64,000 nucleotides of DNA from Epiperipatus broadwayi (taxonomy: Eukaryota; Onychophora; Udeonychophora; Euonychophora; Peripatidae), in NCBI GenBank assembly GCA_028023455.1, contig JAQFVV010000351.1:62001-126000 (forward strand). The letters run 5' to 3'. This document shows positions 21,404 through 32,924 of this stretch, piece by piece (the first letter of the stretch is position 1; each line of letters opens with the position of its first letter). The notes below the pieces were generated by a model. The model was not told the origin of the DNA and did not search any database. It saw only the letters and a list, made by a program, of their open reading frames with translations. The translations under genes were made by a program, and so were the position numbers.

Positions 21404-24400
21404 ACTACAATGAATTTATCATATAATTCATATATTTTCAAATAAATTGAGTCTTAAAAGAAGAATTAAAATTTATAAAAATAAAAAATAGGTTCAATAA
21501 CTTAGTTTTGCATAGTAATGAACTTAATATGTCATAATATATTATTCGACAATGTAAAGATTATCTTTTATGGAAAAAAAAGAATTAAAAATAATAATAA
21601 AAAAACCCTTAATTATTAATCTTCTTAATTCTGAGGCCATTAATCTTACGAAAAATATGTTTGAAATTAGGAGTAGTTAGTATTTGAAATGAATTCTAAG
21701 AATGATTAGTTTATTATATAAAAATCTGTTATGATTTATTGACTTTCACATGAGAAGGTCTTTTTGTGCAATAGATAAAACCATGATTGCAATTTTATTT
21801 ATTATGACTAATATAGCACTAGGCAGTGTTGATTATTTAATATAATAAAAATATTCTTGCAATTTAAAAATTGTTGAAACCAATCTTTTAGTTTGAGACC
21901 TCTCCAAGAAGCCAACTCAATAGTTTATAAAAATGTTTCTGCTTAAATTGCCACTTTTCAGAAAGATATAAAACATGAATGTGCAATTAAAAATAGAAGA
22001 CTTATAAAAACATGAAATCTTCTGGGAGATATGCAATCATAAAATTAAAAAAACAATTCTGTTCAGTTTCTTTAACTGTTAAAAGTCTATTAAGTGCTTT
22101 TTCACATTTTTAAAAAAATAGAATTTCTTTTTTCCAACTATTTTATATCCATTAAAAAACAAGCTTTTTGTTTTTATTTCACGAAATCAATACTCAAGTA
22201 AAGGATCAAATAATTAGGTGGACATTTTATGACAAACAAAATAAGATTTAAAAATGTATTATATTAAGTGTCAGTCCATTTTAATAATCATAAAATTATT
22301 GAAGAAAAAATAGAACGATGTACTTCTGTATATGTGTAATATCCATATATATGCACACACACATTACATGCATATCCTACATATGCAGTAAAAGTTATAA
22401 AGATGAATATATGTATAACAATAAATAATAAAAATAGTCTATTCATCAAAATATGCATCCAATCACACAGTAACATTTCAAAACAAATGAAATATATTTA
22501 TTTAGATAAAGTATAATGGTTCATAAATACTTTTAAAATTATATATATATATATACTTTTTTAAAGAGTTTTCCTAAATATTGAAAATAAATTTATGTGT
22601 TTTAGTCACTTTGGCCTAAATTCATTCATTTGATAGTAAAATCTTGATTAAATATGATCAGTTAACTAATTTTATAAAATCTGAAGATATCATTATCATA
22701 CAGAGAATTTAATACAAAGTCATTGAGTGATAGTTTTGTTATTCTCAAATTCAAGAGTGCTTCTGAGAGCTTCTAATAATGCTCATTCTTTTGTTTATGT
22801 TTTTGAAAATAAAAACATTTATTTCTATATTTTTTTAAATTATTTTTGCAAAATATTTTTTAAAAAATATATTTTTAAGATTATTTATGGTTAAGTTCAG
22901 ATTTTACTTTAAAATATTAACTTTTAGTAGAAGTTTAAAAATATATTAATAAAAGCAGAAAGTTACTGTGAGTGATTGAAAAAAAAAAGCATCTCATAAC
23001 CATCACAGGTTTTACTTTTTGCAATTTTCTTAAAAATTATATATGAAATTTTAAATTTTAAAACAGAATTTTACAGTTTTATGATGTCTTAATAATAATT
23101 TGTTCATATTTTAGAAATGGAGCTAAAATATATTTTCTTTTATTTGCAAAACAATTTTATCAGCAATTGCAGTAATTGTGCCATAACAAAAGCATTTCAG
23201 TTTATTACTGTTTTTTTATATTTGCAAAGCTGAAATATTATTTCTAGAAATAATTTTTATTTGTAAACTTGTATTTCTAAAAAATAATTTGGAATTTTTG
23301 AAAATGTAATGAAAAGAAAAATTTAAATTGTTAAAATAAAAAATTGTAAATTTAACTCAAATGTCTGCTAGGGTTATCAAAAAATATAAAATTATGAAAG
23401 GAACATATTCACAACCTCAGTAAGATGTAAAAAAGAAGTGAGGTTGGATAATGAAAATAAACTTGATTTTGAACTTGGATATATGGAAATTGGGTGATAT
23501 ATAATAAGTTTCCTTTTAATAAAAAATATAAATTTTGAATGAGATAGAGCTAATTCTATAAGCATCTTTCAATGTATATCAACTTTATTTTATATGTTTG
23601 TATGTACTTGCTCATAATATAATATTCTTTACAAAAAATGGTATTAGTTATGAATAACTAAAAATGTGCTAGGAACATTGACATCTATTTTAACACATTG
23701 ATAGCCAAAAGGAATTTGAGAAAAATTTTGTTAGAAGTTTTTTTGTCTAAATAATTTTTATTTTTTATAAAACCCATTTTATGATGTATGTCGATAATTT
23801 ATGAGTTATAATTGAGTAAGATTATGATTTTTTTTAATGGAAATTCAGTTATAAAACAACTCTGTTTTTCCATAGATTTTACTATACATAAATAAATTAT
23901 ATTATTTTTCATGTATGCTATTCTTAAAAATCAAAGAAAGAATAATATTTTTACAAAAACATATCTAATAAAAAATTTACCAATAAAAACAGTTTAGGAA
24001 TAAATTTTTAAAAGTATTTAATTAAGATGTGCAACTAAATTGATTTATTTATTTTAACTTTAACAATTAATAATTTATCAAATGAATTAAAAAATATAAA
24101 AATAATGCTATGGTAATTAGAGTAATCTTGAAGTATATTCTAAAATAATTAAAATGAATAACAAAAATGATTTATAAATGAATAAATAAATATCTTATTT
24201 TAATTTTCACATGAATAATAGACTCAAGTTAGTAGAGTTTATAATGAAATCATTCTAAATAATAATATCATTTGTCTTAAAGAAGATAAAGAAAATAAAT
24301 TTTTCCTAATAAATAATAGTGACTATTTCAAAAAGCCACCATTTAAGTCTCATAAGTTAAGTCCAAAAATGTATAGGTACTACTAGAATTAAGACTATGA

Positions 24401-24889
24401 AAGATAGATTTATCATGTCAATACAATGAAAGCATTGCAATCAGGCATTAATTAGATCAGAGTATTTAAAAATGTATCCAACTGTTGCTATTCCTCTGCA
24501 ATTATTCACAAATATAAAGTTACACAAATTAATTTTTCCTTTACACTTGATAATTGGATTTTGGAAGAGTTTATGATTACAAAATCATTACATTTATTGC
24601 TGAGTAACTTACATCAAATCTAGGCTTTGGAAAACATATGCTTTAAATTCTTTCTGGAGTTCATCTAATATATTAATTTAAATAAAATAACCCATAACTT
24701 TAGTTACACTTTTTTTTAGATATAACAGAGCTATAATAGTTAGTAACAGATAAATAATCAATAGATATAATTTAAAAAATGCTGCAAAAAACAAAATATA
24801 TCCCTAAAATGAGTGATTTCATCATTGATACATTAAAATAGATAGATAATATTACAGCATTATTCAATAACAAATATTACAAGATTGAC
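21404..24889. other. Non-coding AT-rich sequence, with an old dispersed repeat at about 22975-23330
   Basis: No gene recognised. The segment near 22975-23330 is a diverged copy of 30395-30770: both contain TTTTAAATTTTARAACAGAATTTTA and comparable flanking blocks in loosely similar order. The family is unknown and the alignment was made only by eye. Confidence 0.45.
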
Positions 24890-25780
24890 TATGGTCAGCC
24901 CATTGGCCTTCCCATAAGTGGCATTATTGCAGCAATGCATTGACTAAGTTTGAATATGTAGTTATTACAAAATACTTGTCCATTGAACCCAACTTCATTT
25001 ACAAATACAATGTGGATGATCTGTTTATCTTGTGCATCCAAAATATACATGAATGAGATACATACAGAGCTAGCACAGAAAATATCACTTCAAAGGATGA
25101 TTAAGCATGAAAATGCCTCTAAGGATCTGAAGTTTTTAGACTTACATAGATCAAAATATGAATAGTCTAGATCACTGAATTATGATCAAGCTTTTAGAAA
25201 TTTGAGGAGCAATTTATCCATAGTCTAGAAGTCCAAGTATGCATAAATTAGCTATGGATTAAGGGATTCTTAAGCAAAAACTTAAATCTTTGCAAATATA
25301 ATGCTGCTTATATTAAGGACTTGCTACAATTTTATAAAAAAAAAAAGACAACCACTCTTCAAATTTCAACAGGTTGACAATAAACATTGAATAAGTCTGC
25401 CTTTCATTTCAAGACATTCACAAAAAAAGAAAAAAATCTGTGCTAACATTTATAATATGAATTTGAGACCCCCCCCAATATAAACAGACTATTAAGTGAC
25501 CTAAAAGACAAGTTATCTAAATCAAACCCCCCAAATAGTGTATAAAATCAGATGCAGTACTGCTTCTTGTAGATCAGTATATTATGAGAAATCTCATGGA
25601 AATATCAATACAAGAGTTGCACAAAGTGCAAAAAATGATTCTGAGTTTAAAGGCCAAATCAATGCCTCTCACATTATTTATACAGGCATTTATTTTATTT
25701 GCTTTAATATCACTTTCAAGATTTTTGAAATGGACTTTTTAAAACAATCTGCTTCTATATGTTCAATGTGCTTACTATAA
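24890..25780 (+). pseudogene. Second PLE family, RT palm and GIY-YIG endonuclease remnants
   Basis: Plus strand. YGQPIGLPISGIIAAMH matches the PLE Gly-x-P-Leu-x-x-Ile block. After a frameshift, EPNFIYKYNVDDLFILCIQN contains the catalytic box, with one Asn inserted before Val-Asp-Asp. DLKFLDLHRSKYE matches the LxFLDLxI block. Near 25530, NSVYKIRCSTASCRSVYYEK is a GIY-YIG domain with the cysteine-rich insert found in some PLE lineages (YIG here reads YYE). The order of blocks and the ~0.9-kb span fit a PLE. It differs from the copies at 15 kb in the endonuclease linker, so it is a separate family. Frameshifts and stops make it inactive. Confidence 0.8.
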
Positions 25781-26461
25781 TTAAAGAATGTACTCTAATT
25801 TAGACATTTAGGATATAGGTTTTCACATTATTATCATTCGTAGTAGATCCCTTAAGTTTGTCTTGATCAAAAAAACTTTTAGATAGTTCAGTTTTTCAAT
25901 CCATAGCTTTAATGTTGGAATTACTTTAATTTAATGAAATGATATGAATCATAGATTCAGCCAGAATTGCTTGCAAAGTTGCAAACTCAAAGTCAGTATT
26001 TGGATCTATTAACAATTTTAACATGAGCTTGTGATTATCATAACTTGGATAAGTAATGATATCTTAACACTTGCTTTAATCAATCCTTAAACTCAGAACA
26101 AAATGCAACTTTTCTGAACTTAATGGCAAAATTTCTCACTTTCCCCTCCCTCCTTATGTGAAGAGATTGAAGTTATATCTTTGCAATATCATTAGGGGAT
26201 TTGGAATGAAAATAATTGATCTTGCAATATCTCATATGTTTGTGTACTGCAAATCATCATGAATGCTCATAATTTAAGACTTATTAATCTGATTAGCTTG
26301 CATATAGAAAATCATTAAATCCATATAGGTTAGGTAATTATCTGGATAACCTATATCAAATTGTTCTAATGAGTCAATTATAACCATTTTAGAAACACTC
26401 TTTAGTCATGGTGGGGGGGTTGTTAATCTGTTTAGTTCATGAGAGCAAAATGTCTGACTCT
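25781..26461. other. Non-coding, nothing recognised
   Basis: No gene or repeat family identified; ends at the LTR element. Confidence 0.6.
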
Positions 26462-26466
26462 GCCAC

Positions 26467-27012
26467 TGTAATATCCGCACTTACGACTGTGCCAAGGTTA
26501 TAACTGCAAGTCATACTGTGTGGTCAGCAAATAACGTTATACAATTTCCACGCTGTTCCTTTCCAACGAAGCTCTCCAATGAATTGGTCTGCCATGAAGC
26601 TCTCCAAACGAATTGGTCTGCAATGAAGCTCAGCCACGGATGCTCTCCAACGAATGGTCTGCACCAACTGCTCTCCAATGAATGGTCTGCAATCAGATGC
26701 TCTCCAAACGCATGGTCTGCAACTTGCTACTGCGTGACTGCTCTCTAGCTTACACTGCTCGATGCTACCCAGTCTTCTTCTTGCTCTCTGACAACTGCAA
26801 CGATCAATCAATGCAATGACCAATAAGGTAATGTCTCTTATCTAGAAACATTTGTAATTAGCAAATATTTCTAGGAATTGTCGATTGCCATTGCGTCAAT
26901 GCACTAATTAAATTCCTCAGCTATCAGAGCGCGATCTAAAACAGCCTTATGAATAAATTCTAGTTTTTTTCTGGAGTGCACAAACATGTCTGCCATTTTT
27001 ACAAACACTACA
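26467..27012 (+). repeat. Left LTR with internal ~28-bp minisatellite
   Basis: Contains four or five imperfect tandem copies of GCTCTCCAAYGAATTGGTCT-type units (about 26570-26725). Frames in either direction here are antisense shadows of this minisatellite. Confidence 0.75.
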
Positions 27013-27153
27013 CACCTCCCTTCACTCCAGAAAAACCCTTGTTGCTAACGCTACTAATTGGGATTGGACATTTTCACCCGGTTTCTCCGTATACGGCAAA
27101 ACTTGTAGTTCAACGTATTTGCTACTCCCAGGTTCCAAATGTGACTGCGCCAT

Positions 27154-27726
27154 TGTAATATCCGCACTTATGACTGTGCCAAGGTTATAACTGCAAGTCA
27201 TACTGTGCGGTCAGCAAATAACGTTGTACAATTCCCATGCTGTTCCTTTCCAATGAAGCTCTCCAATGAATTGGTCTGCCACGAAGCTCTCCAAACGAAT
27301 TGGTCTGCAACAAAGCTCTCCAATGAATTGGTCTGCAATGAAGCTCAGCCACGGATGCTCTCCAACAAATGGTCTGCACCAAGTGCTTTCCAATGAAGGG
27401 TCTGCAAGCGGATGCTCTCCAAACGCATGGTCTGCAATTTGCTACTGTGTGACTGCTCTCTATCTTACACTGCTCGATGTTACCCAGTCTTCTTCTCGCT
27501 CTCTGACAACTGCAATGATCAATCAATGCACTGACCAATAAGGTAACGTCTCTTATCTAGAAACATTTGTAATTAGCAAATATTTCTAGGAATTGTCGAT
27601 CACCATTATGTCAATGCACTAATTAAATTCCTCAGCTATCAGAGCATGATCTAAAACAGTCTTACGAATAAATTCTAGTTTTTTCTGGAGTGCACAAACA
27701 TGTCTGCCATTTTTACAAACACTACA
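27154..27726 (+). repeat. Right LTR, one extra minisatellite unit
   Basis: Matches the left LTR throughout, with scattered C/T and G/A differences, and is 27 bp longer, explained by one additional copy of the GCTCTCCAA...GGTCTGCAA unit. Many of the differences are at CG sites, consistent with decay of methylated CpG. Confidence 0.75.
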
Positions 27727-27731
27727 GCCAC

Positions 27732-28051
27732 ATTTATTGAACTCATGAAAAAACTGTTTTATTGTGTTAAATCTTGTGTTTAATATGATTAGCTTGCATG
27801 TAGAAAAACACTGAATCTATGTAAGTAGGACAATTTTCTGGATAATGTATATCAAACTCTTCTAATGAATTAATTATTGCAATTTTAAAACTTTTTTTCT
27901 AGTTATCTGTCGAACTAATGAAAGCAAAACTGTCTGATTATATTGTGCTTATGAGAGCAAACTGTATTACTGTGCCAAATATATTATATTTACTTACATT
28001 CAGAATAAACATGAACTTTATTAATGCTTATATGCAATATACATTTACATA
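27732..28051. other. Non-coding, nothing recognised
   Basis: AT-rich spacer. Confidence 0.6.
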
Positions 28052-29172
28052 TATATATACACACCTGGGTCTCGTTTTACGTGATAGATAGATTCCTCAG
28101 AAAACACGCACAAATGAAATCGCACAAAAATAGACATAACTTACATTGAAAAAGGAGGGATGCGGTCTGTGATTTTTCAAAATTTGCGTGAAAGCAAAGC
28201 ACCAACATAAAATTACTTTAAAATTCATGCAAAAAAAAAAATAAGGAAATAAAATATGACTAATAAAAAATTTCAAATTTGAAAAAAATTGATACAAGAC
28301 AAACTTTTTTTAACTATAATATTTAATTTTATTCAAAATAATATATTTTTATGCATAATTTACAGTACGGTAATTTACATTTTTTTATACACGTTTTAAT
28401 TATTATCGCTATTTGCCGAAACACATGTTCGTTTGCACTCTCATGTTGTGTTAATGGTTTTCTGTTGACAACGTAATTAGTAATTAATCTTTGAGACAAT
28501 GATTTTATTAATTGTTTATGAACATAGACTTATGATAATAAAAAGACATTTATTCACCACTGCTGGGAAAAATTTAATTAAAACAACTAAAAATTAAATT
28601 CTTATTTTTGTCTTTAATTTTCAATTCCGTTTACAAATCAAATTTCACATCACATTATTTCAAGTCGCCATAAGTAATTTTTAAATTGTTAATTACAATT
28701 AAAAATCAGATTTTAATTTTTAATTGTCAAATTTAATTGTGCCCACTGCTATTACTGACCTTTTAAAAATAAACTTGTGGACACTAAATGATTAATAATT
28801 GATTACGTTCTTTTTTAAAAAGCAAAAACAGAATGTGATTTAAAATGCAAAATTAACATGCACAATGTTTGAACAAATTTACATTATAATCTTGTAAAAT
28901 TTAATGTGTGTATACATAAAATGTGGAAATCATGATTTTAATTTCATTATTGCATAAAATTTTACTATTATAAAGCACTGAAAATATTGAAATTACTAAG
29001 TTGAAAGTTGAATTCCAATAATGTGCTATTACTTTCAACATAATGTACGTGCACAAAATTTATTATTTAAAGTAATAGTGCAATATCGGAATTTGACTTC
29101 CGGTGAAACACAAATTGCGTAACTTCAAAATCGTGTTAAATAAGTCCGTATAAAAAGAGACTCAGGTATACA
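28052..29172. mobile_element. Possible non-autonomous DNA transposon with terminal inverted repeats
   Basis: The left end contains ACCTGGGTCTCGTTTTACG and the right end, inverted, ACCTGAGTCTCTTTTTATACG; both abut TATA-rich flanks. The interior holds CGCACAAAAATAG-type and CAAATTGCGTAA-type segments but no recognisable transposase. The terminal motif recalls pogo/Tigger-like elements, which duplicate TA on insertion. That resemblance is from memory and the target duplication cannot be fixed because of the TA-rich flanks. Confidence 0.4.
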
Positions 29173-30146
29173 ATATACTTCACATAAAACATTTGCTATA
29201 TAGATTATACCTGATTTTTGGCTATGCATAGCATCTGGTTTCAGGTATCTATCTATTGAAGCAAAGAACTTCATGGGCCCTGTATGTTTTCCTAATACTA
29301 GCACAAGACTACTTGCCTAGTATGTAGGTATGGTGATACTTTCAACTGAACTATTATAACTTACCTTGTGTCAGGTTATATTCTAGACAATTCCAGTTCA
29401 ATACAAACTTGCCTTATTACTTCAACAATATTGCAGATAATACACATACTGTCATTTAGTGTGACAGTAATTTGGTTGTTTTCTAACCTTACCTTCAGAA
29501 AAAATGCCAATTTATAGCCAGATTTTTTTCCTTAATCAGAACAATATGGATATCCTGAGCATCATCTGCTTTTTTGTTTTTGCCATAGTTTATATTTTAT
29601 CTATCCATATTGTGATGATGCTGAATCTGATCAAGATGGTCAAGCCGTTTAGTTATAAGTAAGTTAAGCTACAACCCAAAGAAGTAAATTTTCTTCAGCT
29701 ATTAAAAACTTCAAAGTAACTTAATTCTTCCAGCTACATCATTGATTGTTAAGATCCATGATCTCTGACTTTGATATCATTTGAAAGATTGCTTCAAGAA
29801 GATTTTTTTACTAAATATAGGACTTGACAAAAAATTGTTTTTTTTTTATTTGTTTATTTAAATATTTATGGTTATTTTTACACAAATTCGCATAATAATT
29901 ATTTAAAAACAGAAACATATGGTCACACTTTGATTTTATTCAAATATGTTTTATGTTTAAAAATTAAATGAACAAATTCAATCATAATTTTAAACAAATA
30001 CTTCCAATAGTATAGACTGATGACATCTTTTTTAAAACAATTTTTGACATAGTAATCAAAAATATTTGTGATATTTTAAAAATTTCTTATGGAAGTAATA
30101 TAATTTTCTACTTCTTCTTTTCCTATGTATTGATTTCTATTATAAC
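29173..30146. other. Non-coding of moderate complexity, no gene recognised
   Basis: About 29200-29760 is less AT-simple than its surroundings, but both strands are full of stops and no domain is recognised. Confidence 0.5.
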
Positions 30147-30397
30147 ATATCATACCATTTACACCTTCTTAGACACTTTATCAATACTTTTATTTGTATT
30201 ATTTGTATTACACTAACAGTTTCGCTTGTCCTGCAGTCATCATCAGAGTTCTTGTTGATTCTGTAGTTGGGTTTTGGTAATAGAATCAACAAGAACTCTG
30301 ATGATGACTGCAGGACAATCAAAACTGTTAGTGTAATACAAATAATACAAATAAAAGTATTGATAAAGTGTCTAAGAAGGTGTAAATGGTATGATAT
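30147..30397. repeat. Near-perfect 116-bp fold-back hairpin
   Basis: Arms 30147-30262 and 30282-30397 are reverse complements with only a few mismatches (for example CAGTTTCGCTTGTCC against CAGTTTTGATTGTCC), separated by a 19-bp loop. Such identity in otherwise decayed DNA implies recent formation. Both arms contain CTGATGATGACTGCAGGACA followed by a GAAAC-like motif, which resembles a hammerhead core but does not fold as one. Frames in both directions are shadows of the palindrome. Confidence 0.92.
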
Positions 30398-30770
30398 TTT
30401 AAAAATTATAAATGTAATTTTAAATTTTAGAACAGAATTTTATTGGTCTATGATGACTTCACATTAATTCACTCCACATTTTAAAAATAAAATTCAATCA
30501 TTAATGATTTTATTAATTTTCTTTTTTCAAAGGTAATGCTTACTTTCCTTTATACTGTTCAATGAAAAAAAAAATCATTGTTCTCATTCTATATTTCATG
30601 TTAATAATATTTTTTGTATATTTTCAAAGTTTAAATATGATTTTTAAAATTGTTTTTATCATTTGTAATCTTATATTTCTAACAATTCATGTCCAATTTA
30701 TTAAATTCTAATACAGAGTAAATAAAGGCTTAATACTAAAATGAAAGGGTGAGCGATTAAAAAAAAACCA
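30395..30770. repeat. Diverged copy of an unknown dispersed repeat
   Basis: Similar by eye to about 22975-23330. The family is not recognised. Confidence 0.4.
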
Positions 30771-30904
30771 CCAGGGAGATTGAGAAAATATTTTCACTAA
30801 TTAAAGAGTTAAAGACAACTTCAATTGATTTACATAATGTATATATATTATATAGGCATGTTGAATTTTGTAGGGTGTATTCTATAGTAATTTGATTATT
30901 AATA

Positions 30905-31347
30905 TATATATACAAACTCTAATGTATTTATATATTAGTTCACAGAGGGGGTACTGGATTTCTTAACAATGTGGGGTGATTTAATGTTTAATATTTGTAT
31001 ATTTATTTCAGTATAGCGTTATGTACTGGGATTATTTTCTATACATTGTGTTAGATGATTTAAAGATTAAAATTATTAATGTTTAGTTTGTCTTTATATA
31101 ATAATAGTAACATGTTTGTTTGTAGCAAGAAGTTAAGATCGTTGCTTGCTAAGATTTCAAGTTCTTTGAGTTTGTTCGTATTTCAATATATATCATCTTA
31201 TAGCAGACAGTTCAAAATGGTATCATTTTGAATCGGCTATTTTGAAATACGAACTCTGATGTATTTATATATTAGTTCTCAGAGGGCGGTACTGGATTTC
31301 TTATTCATGTGGGTTGATTTAATGTTTAATATTTATAAATATATAAG
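30905..31347. repeat. Pair of ~95-bp direct repeats plus a palindromic segment
   Basis: AACTCTAATGTATTTATATA at 30915 and AACTCTGATGTATTTATATA at 31252 begin matching segments running through GGTACTGGATTTCTTA to GATTTAATGTTTAATATTT, with a period of 337 bp. Between them, 31166-31252 contains GTTCGTATTTCAA ... TTGAAATACGAAC, an inverted repeat with a nested TTCAAAATG/CATTTTGAA hairpin. This may be a tandem repeat or a decayed element with terminal repeats. Confidence 0.7.
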
Positions 31348-32574
31348 AAGCGTGAAGTAAACGTTTTTACAAGAAAAATAATTTTTAAACATGCTTTTAA
31401 AATCCAAGAAAATAAATAGTTTATATCCTGAGATAATAAAATGTGCTTCACCTTAAAAAAAAAGATTCTAGCTTATTCTCATCATGGTCTTATCAAAATG
31501 GTGAAGAAATTACTTTAAAATCATTCTTGTAAGCCTCATAACGTCACAATTTGCAATTAAAAAGTTTAGAATATATTTTATTTTTACAATGAGCTCATCA
31601 GAGAATGTTTCTATTATCCGATTTACATAATTCAGACTAAAAGTATTATTCTATAATAGTAAAACAAAGGTAAATTATAAAACACAAGATCTGAATAACA
31701 ACAAAAAAATGTTAATACATTAAAATGGCATATTAAAAACTTAAATTTATTATATAAAAAGTAAATGTTTGTACTAAAAAAAATAATGTCAAATCAAATA
31801 AATCATAAAATTATTAAAGAAAAATCCTAAACAAGTTATTGATAGAAAAATTAGATGATATAAAAAATAAAATAAAACATTTCATTTAAAAATATAATCA
31901 AACGATTTATTATTCAGGTGTTCATAACAAGTGTACAGAGATGAAATATCAGAGTTGGGCCATGATCGAAGAACCTTGAACTTCAGAGTTTACCACTATA
32001 TGACTAAAGATAAAATTATTTAAACGTTAATTACGTATTACAGTGAAATATATTCATGATTAATAATAATAAAAAACTATTTACATGTATGGAAAAAGAG
32101 TTAGAGATTCAAACTAACATGTAAGAAAGTAAAATTAGTGAGTATTATAATATAATGACAGCTGATTAGTATTATAAGTATTACACCTGAAGTAGAAATA
32201 GATATCACTACTATATAATTTTTAATATTAAGCTCAAAGAAGAAAGTCATGTGATATTTAATAAAAGTAAAAAAAGGCAACATTAAAACCATTACAAAAT
32301 GTTATATAGATAAAAAATTGCAACAGTACTTTGACATCATATTTTTATCATTTTCTTTTTATTGTCTATGCAGTGGATTCCTATATGATTTAAGCTAATT
32401 TTCTGGGAATTTTTCTTTCCAAATTAAAAAAAAAAAAACATTTAAAATTATATGATTGAGCCTACTATGACATGATTGCCTAAATATATATTGAGCTTTC
32501 TATTAAAATATTACATTGCTTAAGAAGATTTTTTATCTCTCTTCATTGTGACCATAATGCTCTTAAATACAATA
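31348..32574. other. Non-coding, nothing recognised
   Basis: AT-rich, no gene or repeat identified. The minus frame at 32101-32292 is low-complexity hydrophobic and probably chance. Confidence 0.6.
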
Positions 32575-32907
32575 TAGATATGATTTAATAAATAATGAAG
32601 AATAGCTGACATTTAAAGTTTAATGTCTAATAAATATGCTTGAAAATTGCTGAATTACCAAATCATATTTTTAAAGACAATTGATTAAATTTAATGATAC
32701 ATGTATATTATAACATCATCTAAATGGCTTCTTTGTATTTTTAGAATGGCTTTTTATCATATGTATTAATGATATTGTTTCTTGTGTATTATCATTAAAT
32801 TTAATCAATTATTTTGTTAAAAATATGATTTGGTAATTTAGCAATTTTTAAGCATATTTATTAGATATTAAACTTTAAAGGTCATCATTTATTAAATCAA
32901 TATCTAT
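32575..32907. mobile_element. Fold-back element (MITE-like), ~120-bp arms
   Basis: Left arm 32575-32700 and right arm 32787-32907 are imperfect reverse complements (for example AAGTTTAATGTCTAATAAAT against ATTTATTAGATATTAAACTT) around an 86-bp centre. The element lies next to the PLE at 32.9 kb. No target duplication was identified. Confidence 0.85.
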
Positions 32908-32924
32908 TTTAATTCTACAAAGTG

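Larger units (their letters stand above)
26462..27731 (+). mobile_element. Miniature LTR retrotransposon (TRIM-like) with candidate 5-bp target duplication
   Basis: Two direct long repeats, 26467-27012 (546 bp) and 27154-27726 (573 bp), start TGTAATATCC and end AACACTACA, so they have the TG...CA ends of LTRs. They flank only 141 bp of internal DNA with no coding capacity. GCCAC precedes the first repeat (26462-26466) and follows the second (27727-27731), as a 5-bp integration duplication would. The repeats are far less AT-rich than their surroundings. One caution: about a dozen bases before each repeat are also similar (TGACTCTGCCAC and TGACTGCGCCAT), so the left border could lie slightly further out. 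No obvious primer binding site or polypurine tract was seen. Strand is arbitrary. Confidence 0.75.

Noticed and set aside
26518-27541. Several overlapping frames on both strands, up to 117 codons
   Set aside because: They translate the LTR minisatellite in different frames; no domain, and the two LTRs do not preserve the same frame.
30147-30397. Fourth hammerhead (CTGATGA ... GAAAC in each arm)
   Set aside because: The 16 bases between the two boxes do not form a stem II and no stem I pairing surrounds them; kept only as a resemblance.
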